From Mesodorylaimus sp. YZB2_4 (taxonomy: Eukaryota; Nematoda; Enoplea; Dorylaimida; Dorylaimidae): a DNA stretch of 64,000 nucleotides. Positions 48,680 to 59,616 of this stretch are shown here, piece by piece. How positions within the stretch are numbered: the stretch's first letter is position 1; the number at the start of each line of letters is the position of its first letter. Location of the stretch: NCBI GenBank assembly GCA_030248295.1, contig JASANH010000737.1, positions 23,927 through 87,926 on the forward strand. The letters are read 5' to 3'. The notes under the pieces are model-generated. The model was given only the letters and a program-made list of their open reading frames with translations. It had not been told where the DNA came from and ran no database searches. The translations under genes and the position numbers were made by a program.

Positions 48680-49982
48680 TATCTTCACCTTTCATCAGTC
48701 TGCTCGAAAAATATGCATATGGGACAGCTGTTATTACTCAAGTCAAGAAACCATAGTAAGCCTTAGTACGATCCTGATATTGTCTGAAGACTGGCGGCGG
48801 TGAGGAACAGGAGTCGCGGAGAGTTGAGGTGACGCCCGACTTGCCTGGAATTTGTAGTAGAAAGGTGCAAGAAGCATGTATTGCTAGGGCAGCAAGGAGG
48901 CGGAAAATTTGCGAGACAAAAGCCTCTTGGGCAAAAAAACGGGCGAATCTGCCACTGAAACATAAGCGGAGTGGCTTGCGTCGTGAAGCCAGGGGAGCAT
49001 AGATCACCTGACTGCCAGGAATGATAGTTACACATCGTTGAATCGGCGATTAAGTCTTGGTGAAATATTCTCGTTAACAAAATGCTTTCATTGACTGGCT
49101 CATTTGGTACATGCTGCCTGTTGTAACCAAGCCTGGCAGGCGTAAGAGGAAGGTGGCCGACCGAAGTCAGCGGGACAAAAACTCCGACTGGAGCGCAGGT
49201 AAGTCTTGCGACTACAGTATACCTACGGCTGAAACATCAACCCGAGAGGTTGACGTCTCTCAGCCTGGAGAGACTCCCCAAACCGTCATGGCCTACCAGG
49301 CACGAGGGTTACACTGTGGATTGTGAGTCCGTTCCGCACGGGCGCGTAGTACAGGTACGTCAAGAGATAGGCGAGCGTATCTTACACTACATACACGTTT
49401 GTTTTAAGAGTTTTAGTTTTAGTACTGGTTTGATAGTGTTAATTGCAATTGATTTTGCCTTTAACATTCAGCTTTGTCAAAATCGTTCAACATCAGATTA
49501 CGGATACGTTTATGATATCAGACGCTCACAATATCTTTCTCCTCAATCAGATGGCCTATATAGCACAAATACTGCTCAATGCAATGGCAGAAATGCTGAC
49601 AATCTCCTGGATTTTGCTGATGCAAAATCAGAGGATCGAAGTTAGGCAATTTCCACAATATGTGGACTTTGGTAGCGGCCTCAAAATTTCTCCTTTGGTT
49701 ATCGATTTGATTATGAGCATGCTCGTAAACGGCACAGCGAGGTTTAGGTTGGCTGGTACCGCGGACTAATCTCATAACATGCTGCTGAACACTGTTATGA
49801 GATTGTTGTAATCGAGCCAAAAAAATCCTCAACTCTGGTTGCTTTTCCACGATGTCATTATGATTCAAGTAGACCCCGGATCAGGTCAGGAGCTTTCCGG
49901 TCGGGAGCTTTCGAAGCAAGGGTACCAATAAACATGTGCACCTCAACACCAGCGGCCTCATTAATGAATCATGTACAGTGCC
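48680..49982. other. Intergenic stretch, repeat-derived, no gene recognised
   Basis: 49130-49320 shares blocks with 7500-7570 (CATCAACCCG, CATGGCCTACCAGGCA) and with 35740 and 32540 (GCGGGACAAAAACTC). Overlapping frames on both strands at 49250-49870 have no domain; a short imperfect hairpin (TCTCATAACATG...CTGTTATGAGA) lies at about 49770-49795. Confidence 0.45.
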
Positions 49983-50125
49983 CCCCTCACGCTGGGTGCG
50001 CACTTACAGGGGAGGGTTCGACTCCCGCCTCGGTACAAAGTGATTGTCAATTATGTGTTCCTTAGCCCTCGAGTGCGCCTTATGGTGCTTGGCTATGGAT
50101 AAAGTTTGACATGACATGACATGAC
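49983..50125 (+). repeat. tRNA-derived SINE, 5'-truncated
   Basis: It begins inside the anticodon-arm region (CTCACGCTGGGTGCGCAC), retains the B box (GGGTTCGACTCC), TGATTGTCAATTATGTGTTC, CCCTCGAGTGCGCC and GCTATGGATAAAG, and ends in GACATGACATGACATGAC. It is closest to the copy at 42245. Confidence 0.75.
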
Positions 50126-50277
50126 CGTAGCTGCCAAACCGTTTCACCGAAAACAACATAGCTCCACTAAAGTCACCGACAAAAGCAGACAATTTTGCGA
50201 ACTTAAGCGCTCGTTGGGCTGTTGTAGAACGGTCGCCTGTGTTAAAGGAAAAGGGATCGCCTAAGACTGGCGGCCGT

Positions 50278-50735
50278 CAGCAAACAGACAAATAAATTAC
50301 TCTAATAAGATATTATTTATTATATTTTAGACGATTTGTTTTACCTCAAGACATCATCAGGAACTGACAAAGCACATCGCAAGGTGAGAAACAAACCCAT
50401 GAGCTGAAAGTTTTATGGTCGCACACAATGTTGATTTTCAGGTACCGACAACCTATTGCAAAAGCGTGAGTGTTTCAGTGTTACTGCTGGTTAAAAGTAG
50501 GACATTTGGTCACAATATGGATGGCTTCTTTGATCTTCAGAAGCTTGTCAGATATTGCACGATCGAGGATGTGAAAATCATGACGACCAGCATATGTCCC
50601 GCTTGAAGCATGTGATCCAAAATAGCCGAATCATGTTTTTATCAGTTCCTGATGATGTCTTAAGAGAAGGCGAAACGTCAAAAATGAAAAAATAATGTCT
50701 TATTTGCGTATTCAATCGGTCTCCTTGCTCCTTTG
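50278..50735 (-). mobile_element. Penelope-like element fragment with inverted terminal segments
   Basis: 50400-50632 matches the 3' part of the Penelope-like element at 45480-45710 (CACACAATGTTGATT, TTGCACGATCG, CCCGCTTGAAGCATGTGATCC). The flanks 50300-50380 and 50636-50690 are inverted copies of one terminal segment (ACATCATCAGGAACTGACA against ATCAGTTCCTGATGATGTCT). The right flank contains CTGATGA, a short stem and GAAAC, a hammerhead-ribozyme-like order. Confidence 0.7.
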
Positions 50736-51360
50736 GAAATACAGCTGCGTAACAAAGAAGTAAGCTCGACAAGAAAACGCTTGTAAGAATCAGGGCAGAT
50801 ACAATCCTGATTCTTGCAAGCGTTTTAGTATTGTTTTCAAATAGTGCTATTATTATCGCTAATAAATGCTCGCGCCCCTGGGTGACTCTATTCCTCGGTA
50901 AGTACAAACTGCAGACTGCATGTTAAGCCAAGGCGGCTTGCTAATAAACTGCAGCAGGTAGATCGAGTAGGGTCGCTACATACAGGCGAATCTAATTCAG
51001 CGGCGGGTGTGTCTTGTATTTCAGCTCCTTTCACTTAGGAACTCCAAAGATTCACCTCATTCGTATTAACTTCCCAGCACTTGCGCACGCTTGCAAATAC
51101 GAGCCTTCGCTGTTGCTGATGCTGGCCCTGATTGTTCACCATAATTTGATATTCGCTCTTATCTAGTTGAAAAAGTCACATTCACTCCTCGCCCACTTAC
51201 TGTTTGCGTATTCTACATAATTCACTTGGTCAACTGACAGCTGGTGCAAGGCGGTTTGAAGAAATGGGAGTCCAAGCGCTAAATTAGACATTTGAATTTG
51301 AAACGAGCGTCAGGTTTCTTTTCGCAGGTGAAAAAAACAGCGCAAAGAGCGTAATCTGCA

Positions 51361-51384
51361 GTTTGTTAGTCTAGACTGACAAAC
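51361..51384. promoter_or_regulatory. GTCTAGAC palindrome upstream of peptide gene 1
   Basis: A near-perfect 24-base palindrome centred on GTTAGTCTAGACTGAC lies about 320 bases before the ATG of peptide gene 1. A diverged copy with the same GTCTAGAC core and the preceding CGCAGTTTATCA lies upstream of peptide gene 2. Its function as an operator is inferred from conservation only. Confidence 0.45.
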
Positions 51385-51627
51385 TTCCAATCATTATGCA
51401 ACGGCTCCAATATCAATTATGCAATCAAAAAAGTGTGGGCGCACGTAAACCTCATTTTTTTAACCTAAAGACTAGCCATCGATGCATCATGCCTTTTAAT
51501 GACGATAAATTTGTATTGCGCCCGCAGAATTTTAGTTTGAAATTCTGCTCAACATCTTTTGTTAAACTTCGATTTCTAATTCGTAAAAGTTCAGCCTCGA
51601 TTTCATTCAATTTGTCAAAAGAATCTG

Positions 51628-51634
51628 TATAAAA
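51628..51634 (+). promoter_or_regulatory. TATA box of peptide gene 1
   Basis: TATAAAA lies 72 bases before the ATG at 51706. Paralogue 2 has TATAAAAA in an equivalent position. Confidence 0.6.
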
Positions 51635-51705
51635 GGAAGGCTCTGGTTTTCAAAGTAACAGCCACTTGCAATTAGCCAGTGAAGTGAAGACATCCCGAGG
51701 TGACC

Positions 51706-52581
51706 ATGGCTTCAGTATTTAGACGATTTGATGTCTTATTTGTTTGCTTGTGTCTCATTATTTCTGTCGAGCCACTTCCTGTAGGACACAGGGACCACGT
51801 GATGATATGTCCATCGCGATTTGGAGACGAGGGTTGTCGAACTGTTCCGCACTCAGACAAGAAGGTCCAAGAGCAAAATGATCAGTAAGTACATGGCGGC
51901 GAAGTTCAGCACTCAACGCTTTAGAACAGAGAAGTAATCATTAATAAACCAAACATTTCAAAGATATCGAAAAATTGAAAAATAAACTGCAGTAATCTTT
52001 TGTATCATGTCATGTCATCATGTCATACTTTATCCATAGCCAAGCACCATAAGGCGCATTTGTATGACCGTTTCTAGAAACGTAAACGTGTTTCCTCCAC
52101 TGCTCCATTCTGCGCGTTTCGGTCGCACAGGACATTGATGAGGAAAGTTTACTTGATATAGAATGCTAACGCTCGCGGGAAATTTAAAATAGTAAAACTA
52201 GGAATAGAACAAGGCCCTGTTTTTTGCACATTTACTAATTTTTAACACTTTCCACAGTCACTATAAGCCGCAGTTTTTAGCGCTGGTCCGCTCTTACCTC
52301 TCAAAATACGATTAGACTCACAGAGAGCCTTGATAGCTGACTCGTGGTTATCAGTCGACTGCAATGTCGAAGGCGCGAGTTCGAATCCCTCTCAGGCCTA
52401 AAATTTATGAGCATATTCCTGGATCTTGAAGCTAAGTTCACGTTTGGTACTAAGTGCATGATCCAGTCGAGATCCACACAAATCGCATTCATTTCAAACA
52501 CTCATCTCAACATGTCTCAAACATACCATTTTTAGGAAACGGTACAAATCATTTTTGATTCGGCGCCCACTGGTTGGTTGA
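51706..52581 (+). CDS. Small secreted peptide precursor, family member 1
   Basis: Exon one, 51706-51884 (179 nt), and exon two, 52536-52581 (46 nt), join in phase 2 to 74 residues. The start is a hydrophobic signal peptide (FDVLFVCLCLIISVEP). A charged middle follows with a C-x8-C loop (CPSRFGDEGC). The last exon reads KR, then YKSFLIRRPLVG and stop. A KR site before Tyr and the terminal Gly fit processing to a C-terminally amidated 11-residue peptide; that is inference from general prohormone rules. The intron is 651 bases because a SINE fragment (51995-52066) and a tRNA-like block lie in it. I know of no family with this tail. It could instead be a small defence peptide. Confidence 0.72.
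51995..52066 (-). repeat. SINE tail fragment in the intron of peptide gene 1
   Basis: ATCATGTCATGTCATCATG, then ACTTTATCCATAGCCAAGCA and CATAAGGCGCA, is the 3' half of the tRNA-derived SINE read on minus. Confidence 0.7.
52318..52402 (+). other. tRNA-Cys-like sequence, probably a relic
   Basis: It has an A-box-like TAGCTGACTCGTGG, a hairpin TCGACTGCAATGTCGA with GCA in the loop, and a B-box-like AGTTCGAATCCC. The anticodon loop does not have a regular seven bases and the acceptor and T stems pair poorly, so a functional tRNA is doubtful. Confidence 0.35.
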
Positions 52582-54580
52582 CTTCAGGCGAGCCACGAAC
52601 AATGGAGCGTACTTTATCTTGAAAAGATGAAGCGGCTGTGCAGGCTCAGTGAACACTCGCTCGCACTATATATGTGCTGATTCACATCCACGAGTGGTGA
52701 CAATACACATACAGTACATAAAAATCGGCCTCATCCTCGAGTTTATGCTATCAGCTTCCGTCAGCTTACACAATTAGGCAGGCTGAAAAGATATGTCAGC
52801 ACACCCACTCCCACTCCCACTGTGGCCCCTATCACGCTAGGCGAGTGCAGGTACCAGTCAGTCGGAAAGATGGCGGCGATGACATAAAAGCTATTAGATA
52901 AACAAATAAATTCCAGAGCAAAGAGCGCAGAAACTGAAAATGGCTTTCGATGGAACAAAACGCACGCCGATTTCGTTATCAGAAAACCCCTGCAAGAATC
53001 CTCATTCTTAGAGGCAAGCATATATCGAAGTTTAGCGGAAAGGCGTGAAACTTGCTGAGAATAGTTTGGTAGAGAGCAAGAAACCTGTCTGAGACAACAA
53101 AAGTTGGCACTGACCATTGTCCACTCGGATTTAGGAAATGGTCTTTTGATCATTCTCTGCCAATCCACACTGGCGAAAGGTAGTCCATCACGTGCAAACT
53201 ACATATAGCGCAGATAAGGCTGGACAATTTTGTTATTTGAGTCAATTCGTCCTTGCTGCTTCAAAAAAAAAAAAGATTGCATTCCAGATTAATCCACCGT
53301 TTCCGCTCTGAGAAAGTCCCTTCAGAATAGACAGGGGAGGCCTGAAAGGGGTCAAAAACCGCTTGTCTCCTGACTTCTGCTAGAAATATAGGAACTCTGT
53401 GGCGCAGAGAGGACTTTTGACGCTTAGTTTCTGCTGTGCATGTGGGTTCGCACCCTACCAAGCTCACTTCCTTTTGACATCTGAAATAATTTTTTTTTTG
53501 TTCCACAAGCATGAATTCCTTTTCGATGATTATTGATATATTCTTTCATATTTTTCCTCTAATAGTTTCAAAAATCAATGTTCTACTTTTTGCGCTGAGT
53601 TCGTCGTCGTGTAGACATGAAGACGCGCAGCCCGTATTCGTGCATACAGTTTGAAACCAGAAAAATCTCAACATCAAATTACGGAAAATAAATGAAAACA
53701 ATATTATTATTATAAAAGAACTGACATCGCTTCGTGTGAGACTGTATTCTGACTTTTGACATTGTTCAGGTGAGCGTTTACAGTAACCCCAACCCGCAAT
53801 CTCTCTGTTCACCATTTGAATCTTACGCCATTTGTGATAAGTGGCTAAAAACGACCCTGCTTGAGGTAAATTCTTGCATACTCAATAAACTCTGTGCTCG
53901 CATTCTCGTAGAAAAACGAGCATACTCTCGCTCTTTCACGCCCGATGATATGCATTTCATCTACATAGAAAATTCAAGCGATACATAGCCGAAATGTGCG
54001 ATTGTTAGGATCCTGCATCAGCCAGAGAAAAAAGTCGTTGAGTTAATCAGTGCGAAGTTTTCTCGAGCGGCCAGTAACTCTTGATCACAATCAACACCTA
54101 TTCGAAGACGGTTCAAAAGTTCATCGTGAAAGCCTCTCGCGACTTTTCTCTATCAGGCTTCTTTCCAATTACTTCGCAAAGCGCTTTACAGAGCTGATCT
54201 GTCACCTTCGGTTCATTGCGATTCTGCAAATTTTCACCACCACACCTATCTCTTTCCGTTTCACCCAACTGGTCGCCTGCTCCTTCTATAATTTGATATT
54301 CGCCCACATTTAGTTACTAGTCATTTACTCACCTAAGCTTAGTTTCGCGTGTTTTACATAATTCACTTGAAAAACGCAGCTGAACCTGATTCACAGAGCA
54401 TGGAAGGCATGCTGATGGTGCATTAAAGTGAGGTCAATCCAACCAGAAATGTTATTAAAAACTAAGCGGAAAGAATCATAATCCGCATTTATAATCCGCA
54501 GTCCAACTGCCGCGTTGGCAATTATGCAGCAGCCCTTTCAATGCGAATACGCCATTAAGGAAGTCACCAGGACACGAATA
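52582..54580. other. Stretch between peptide genes 1 and 2
   Basis: 54270-54390 resembles 51145-51235 (ATAATTTGATATTCGC and ACATAATTCACTTG), so the upstream region was copied together with the gene. A minus frame of 135 residues (52761-53168) has a hydrophobic stretch but no recognisable family, and I do not call it. Confidence 0.5.
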
Positions 54581-54585
54581 TACCC

Positions 54586-54610
54586 GCAGTTTATCAGTCT
54601 AGACTAGACG
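54586..54610. promoter_or_regulatory. GTCTAGAC element upstream of peptide gene 2
   Basis: CGCAGTTTATCAGTCTAGAC, about 200 bases before the ATG, matches the palindrome at 51361-51384 with partial loss of the right half. Confidence 0.4.
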
Positions 54611-54735
54611 TCAACCCCGGCTATGGATCAGGGCTTTGAATGAGGACAAAGTTCAACACAGCTGCGTGACAAGAACTGAAATTTTAGTATGGAGTTTAGA
54701 TTCTGATCAGGTTTTTTCATCGCCTGAGCAGCGGG

Positions 54736-54743
54736 TATAAAAA
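54736..54743 (+). promoter_or_regulatory. TATA box of peptide gene 2
   Basis: TATAAAAA lies 66 bases before the ATG at 54809, preceded by GCGGG. Confidence 0.6.
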
Positions 54744-54808
54744 TCGGCGCGCGGTTTTTTTTGACACAGTCAGTGGCGATCAACCCCACCTACGACCGTA
54801 AGCCGACC

Positions 54809-55193
54809 ATGATTTCTGCAGACACACACTTAATAGTCACTTTTACTTGTTTGTCTGTGATTATTCAAATCCAGCCACTGGTTATAGATGACACCAAGCA
54901 AATAGTTATCTGTCCGTCGCCCTGGAGTTCAGAGAATTTTCGAACTATACCTACGTCAAACAGGCCAACTCAAGGTCGAGCTGGAAAGTAAGTTCACATA
55001 AGATACCTGGAAATATTCTAGGTCGTATTTGATGTGTTTTAGACCAGGATGATGGAAAAGAGCAAGCCTGAGTTTCAGCGACAATCAGGAGCATGTGCAG
55101 GTTCCACCAAGCAAAGAACAATATAACTGAATTTGCCTTGTTTTCAGGGAGCAATATAAATCCTTTTTGATTCGACGACCTTTAGTGGGATGA
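54809..55193 (+). CDS. Small secreted peptide precursor, family member 2
   Basis: Exon one, 54809-54987 (179 nt), and exon two, 55148-55193 (46 nt), have exactly the lengths and phase of member 1 and give 74 residues. A signal peptide (LIVTFTCLSVIIQIQP) is followed by VICPSPWSSENFRTIP, which aligns with ICPSRFGDEGCRTVP in member 1 but has lost the second cysteine. Exon two reads EQYKSFLIRRPLVG and stop, identical to member 1 over the last 11 residues. The dibasic KR before the tail is absent here (AGKEQ), leaving the internal RR as the only pair. The intron is 160 bases. I chose the ATG at 54809 because it places the hydrophobic stretch right after it; the open frame extends upstream only through a non-ATG start. 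Confidence 0.72.
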
Positions 55194-56470
55194 AGTCGTG
55201 GAAAGACAGTCGTCTAATATCTCTGACCATGAAAACAGAAGATCATTTATGACGATGTTTGTTATCCAGTAAAGTCATGTGTCATGTGTAAAGTCAGACT
55301 TTTGCGATAATTCTGTGAAAATCAAGTTTGTCTAAAAAGGCATTGTTGCTTTGCTGAGCTATTCACTCTTTAGCCAAACACTTATCGATGCGCTTGAACG
55401 GCAGAGGACATGTGTCAAAGAATGATTAAACGAACTGAATGTCTAGAAAATTCCCTGAGAAACAAGACGTCTAAATGCATTGAATGGACCAAGAGCAATA
55501 TCGCTATTGTACTCATTATCAGTCTGGACCCACTACGATGAGCGGCGTCAGATGGCGGGGTGGCTCGTGGCATTTATCATGTTCATGTTCATATTCATGT
55601 TTTACTGTGACCCAAAGCAACCGAAGCGCACTAACTGATACAGACACAAATACAAGAAGAAAGAAAGAAGTCTAAAATGTCAAGGAAAAACCAAAAGCTT
55701 TAAAAGTCGCCAAATCTGAAAAAACAGTATCCTCAGGTATCATCTATTTTCTTTGGGAATATACACGCCATGGTGCGAGCCAGAGCTAGCACCACACATG
55801 GCTATATACTTAAGTAATCTAAGGCTCCCTGAACGCCTATAAAACCGGTTCAGCATGCTCCGACGGGTCGACCATCAAGCTGAAATTCAAAAAAATGGGC
55901 TTCCAAGGCCTCTTCTTGAAATGATATCGCAAAAATAGTGAGTGCTGAAGGTTTTTAAGCACAAATGAGGAAGTGACGTCGACATTTTGCTTCATTCCCG
56001 AAAATGGGCGAATCAGTTTGAATTTGGCGCACTTGTTGTGATGTTCAGGTGCGACGAGGGGTTTCACGTACAGAATGGATTTGTGTGGGAGCCTTCTGTT
56101 GTATCGATCGATATCCCGGTCGGCCTTGGAATGATCTTTATTCCACTCTTTATGCTTTTCTCGGTCTCGCGCCAGCGCGCACCTTATTGCAATGCTGGCG
56201 GAAGAATACCTGCGAGGCGCCAAATTCAAACTGATAGGCGTAATTGAGGAAAAGCAAAGGTCCTGATGAATCGACCGAAAAGAAGACAAGCAAGTTTGAG
56301 GACTTGAACTCACAATACTGGGCAAAATAAAAATTTGTTTCGAAATCAAACAATCAATCAAAAAATCGATCAAAAGTTGAAAGCTTGCAGCAGTCGACCA
56401 GAGCCGCCTACATCTTCCTCCTCCGCCACAGCTAACCATTTTTCACTTTTTGTGAGCCTCTTTTCCGTCC
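55194..56470. other. Stretch downstream of peptide gene 2
   Basis: 56173-56250 is a plus-strand copy of the RGG-exon start seen at 27424 on minus (acceptor GTCTCGCGCCAG, then RAPYCNAGG). A 200-residue minus frame (55837-56439) covers this repeat and shows no domain. Confidence 0.45.
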
Positions 56471-56479
56471 TTCTAGGAT

Positions 56480-56925
56480 ATTATATCCAAAAAAGTCTGT
56501 TATGACAGACTCGAAACTTCTAAACCAGCCAATGCACACAGTGGAACCACGGCTAAGGATGGCTGGTCTCAACATGTTGGGCGCTGCCCATAGCGTGTAA
56601 TCGCTCACACATATACAGTATACTGTATATGTGCATTGAGATGTCAGCGTCAAATCCAGAAAGCTTGTGTTCTGTGCACTTCAGCTGTTCATGCAGGCTC
56701 TCCAAAGGCAGCTGTGCTGTTTCACGTGAGCAACCTAAACACGCCAAAGCTGTAGCGCTGCGAGTGAAGTGATATGGCTTATCCTTACATGCCTAAACCT
56801 CGAGAAACACTGGAAAATCCTTCCCCCCCTTTTTACTTTATGTTCACGCTCATGGTTAATCATATCAGTAACGAACCGCTCGAGGATGAAGGAGCACATG
56901 ACACAAAATGATCTGCAACCACGTC
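56480..56925. repeat. Uninterrupted copy of the repeat that is split at 20404-21260
   Basis: It reads AAAAAAGTCTGTTATGACAG, AACCAGCCAATGCACACAGT, GTGTTCTGTGCAC, GTTCATGCAGGCTC, directly CCAAAGGCAGCTGTGCTG, AAGCTGTAGCGCTGCGAG and TCACGCTCATGGTTAATCAT. The last 40 bases resemble the SINE body (GGATGAAGGAGCACATGACA). Confidence 0.75.
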
Positions 56926-57940
56926 AATTTTTATCGAAATCTGTCCAGTACCTGACGAGTGACGGACAAAAACAGCTGAAACAGTGAGTATTTTAAGGAA
57001 TAACTTTCCAGAATTGAAGCTTCACAAAAATGATTGTCAAAAGGCAGAGTCAGAAAGCTTCAGCTTTCAGAAAAACTAACATTTACAACTGTACGACCTC
57101 TAGTTGTTGATCGAGGCACATGTTGTCTCCTCCTCATCCTCCTCGTCTTCTCCCCCCCCCCCCCTGGACAAGAAATTAGCGTTGTGCGTCTGGTTGGCTG
57201 GTCTGTGCCTGCTGAATCGCAACCTGGAGCAGATTTCAGGCGCAAGACCACAGAGAAACGTAATATTATCAAGTAAGGCTCGAAATGGGAAGTGTGATGG
57301 CGTCTCTTTGAGTCAGATATCATATGTTTTTTTTGGAAAGGTCGCCTGAAAATCGGGACAATAGATCAGTGAAACATCAGCTGGACTGGCTGAAGGTCGC
57401 CCTCGAGAGACACTATGACCCTGAGAAGCACTCTGCATAGTCTCTATGATCTGTAGCTTTGAACGCAGAGCAGATGGTGGAGAATGGGAAGCTTATAAGT
57501 CAGTTAGTGGCGAATAACGTGCTTCAACCCACCGTGCGTCTCAGAAGAGCCCCTGATCCATTAATGAATAGCTCTGAACAACCTTCCCCGGCCTGCGGGA
57601 AACGGCCAAAAGCTGCGCATCGCCTTAGGCGATGTTTCCACAGCCAAGAACGAATGAAGCGAAAACGCTTAGTAAGAATATTGACCTTCCTAGAAATAGT
57701 GCAGCAAAACTGCCCGACAGTCGCAGAACTTCCTCGCTGCTCCCACAAGCATAACTTTGGACGCGGTCTAAGGCATTAACCAACTGGCAGACTCACTGTA
57801 GATCCTGTTGATCCAGATTTTTCCTAGCATGGAATTTTTGGCGGAATCTGTCTAAGCTAACATGATGAAATGTTTCTTCAATCAGGTTATGTGCAAGGAG
57901 CGGAACCCCACCCCGCTTATTGCCTCCCCCTAACTTACAA

Positions 57941-58375
57941 GGAAACATCGCCAACCGTCAAGTCGAACTTTGAGAAACCAAAAATTGTAATACAGGTATG
58001 TTCCTAGGTTCAAAAGAAAGTTCTGTGCAAAATATTATAGGCGTCTGGTCAACTGGTCAGCAGTGGTCAGCGTCTAAAGTCCAGAATTTTTGTGTGTTAA
58101 CGAAGCTGAGCGTTAAGAAAAACACGCAAAGATTTTTTGGTTCAGAGCTTCGAGTTTAAGCTTCCAACACTCAGGTTTGGGGTTTTTTGCCGGGAAATCC
58201 CAAAAAATACAGCAGGACTTGAAACTTTCACTGTACTCTTCGCGCTGACCAAAAGTGACCAGTTGGCCAGACGCCTCTAATATTTTGCATAGAGCTTTTT
58301 TTGCACCCAGGAACATGTTACAATTTTTGGTTTCCCAAAATTCAACTTAACGGCTGGCGATGTTTCCTTGATAGT
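57941..58375. mobile_element. Foldback element, family F, best-paired copy
   Basis: AAGGAAACATCGCCAACCGT at the left and its inverse GGCTGGCGATGTTTCCTTG at the right form the ends. The arms continue with ACCAAAAATTGTA/TACAATTTTTGGT, GTGCAAAATATTATAGGCGT/CGCCTCTAATATTTTGCAT and TGGTCAGCAGTGGTCAGCG with its complement. Arms are about 160 bases and the loop about 100. Confidence 0.8.
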
Positions 58376-58841
58376 GGATAAAAATTCGCAACAGACCTTG
58401 CATCTCGTGTGATGCAGTTGAAATTCGGCGTACTGATGACAGGTGATATCCTCGTTGTGGGTCTCTGATATGTACTGTACGTGCGCAGCGCTTGATAGCT
58501 TGACCACGCCTATGGTTACTTTGGATTGGTCGTGTTAGCTCCACCTACCGCCTTTATATTCTGTATGCCCGCATGATTTTGCGCACTTGCTTTGCATTCC
58601 GACTAGTAGTTTGGTGTTTGGTAAAATCGATTAGAACTCCGTGTCTTCTGACTAAACCACCATACATAACAGTCTCGACACAACTGGGCCAGGAACAGCT
58701 GGATACTGAAGAGGGTTAATCACTTGCATTTCACGGTTTTCGCGGATGGCCTGGACATCGAAAATTTCCATCCGGAAAATTTTTATGTAGAAAACATGGA
58801 TCTTAGGTAGAGCCTAGGTCCATGGTTTTACCTTGTTTTTA

Positions 58842-59080
58842 GCCACCCTCATAACTTTTATTTGAACTTCAACCCATATCAGTTTCCAAAAACGTTTCGA
58901 ATCCTTATCAAAGAATGCGGACATTATTCACCTGATCAATGTATCAATGCACTGACCAGCATCTTGAGCAGCACTGAAAATAGCAGTCTTTTCTCAACCT
59001 GCGACTACCAAAAGGACCAAGAAAAATTCGCACCCGCACAATTTCCAAAGCCTGGAACCGCGAAATTGAAGCGATTTACA
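58842..59080 (+). CDS. Unassigned internal exon, partial gene
   Basis: Between an acceptor (CTTGTTTTTAG) and a donor (GTATGTG) lies an open frame of about 79 codons beginning HPHNFYLNFNPYQFPKTFRI, with cysteines in ECGHYSPDQC and FSTCDYQ. Composition looks coding, phase in 2 and out 1. A possible next exon is 60231-60262 (after TTTTATTGCAG, before GTAAGT), which would continue VGDYDLRQDHP in phase. I could not find further exons or a family, so this may be chance or a fragment. Confidence 0.35.
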
Positions 59081-59544
59081 GGTATGTGAAATTCTGTCCG
59101 TGTCTGTGTCTTGCAGCCTTGCGTCGTAGTGCCCGCACCATAGTGATGGCGTTCCTTTTCGACACGCGACTGCATTTTCTCGTGCCCCGCCCTATATGGA
59201 ACTTGGATCAGATCCAGTCAGAACAGGTTGAGGTAGCGATTTGTTGATTGTGGTCGTTTCTTCACAAAGTCAATAATCATATTTTTCCTGGCACTTGTTA
59301 GAAGTAAACGACAGCAACTAAAACACGCGCATTGGAGGCCCAGACGCAGATACAGTAGGAAATTTGAGCCCGCCCTCGCAGGTATTTATGTGACCAAGGC
59401 TATTATTTATCAACCTGTTTTCTATAAACCTACGGGTGAGCCACAGTCAGACCATTGCTCGATTGTTGGATGGTCATCTTTTTTTAACTGCTATGACTTA
59501 AATCTTTTATATTTTTGTATCTTCTTCGTGATTTGTCTCGCGTG

Positions 59545-59616
59545 TTTGTACCCGAATGTGTCTCGGACCTTGAGTGCGCTTCAGCGTTTGGCTAATAAAT
59601 AAAACATGACTTGATG
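59545..59616 (+). repeat. SINE tail fragment
   Basis: TGTGTCTCGGACCTTGAGTG then CGCTTCAGCGTTTGGCTAAT and AAAACATGACTTGATGA is the 3' half of the SINE family. Confidence 0.6.

Noticed and set aside
49250-49868. Overlapping frames of 108-131 residues on both strands
   Set aside because: They have no domain, no splice structure and partial repeat homology.
55837-56439. A 200-residue minus frame
   Set aside because: It is antisense over a duplicated RGG-exon fragment, with no domain or splice support.
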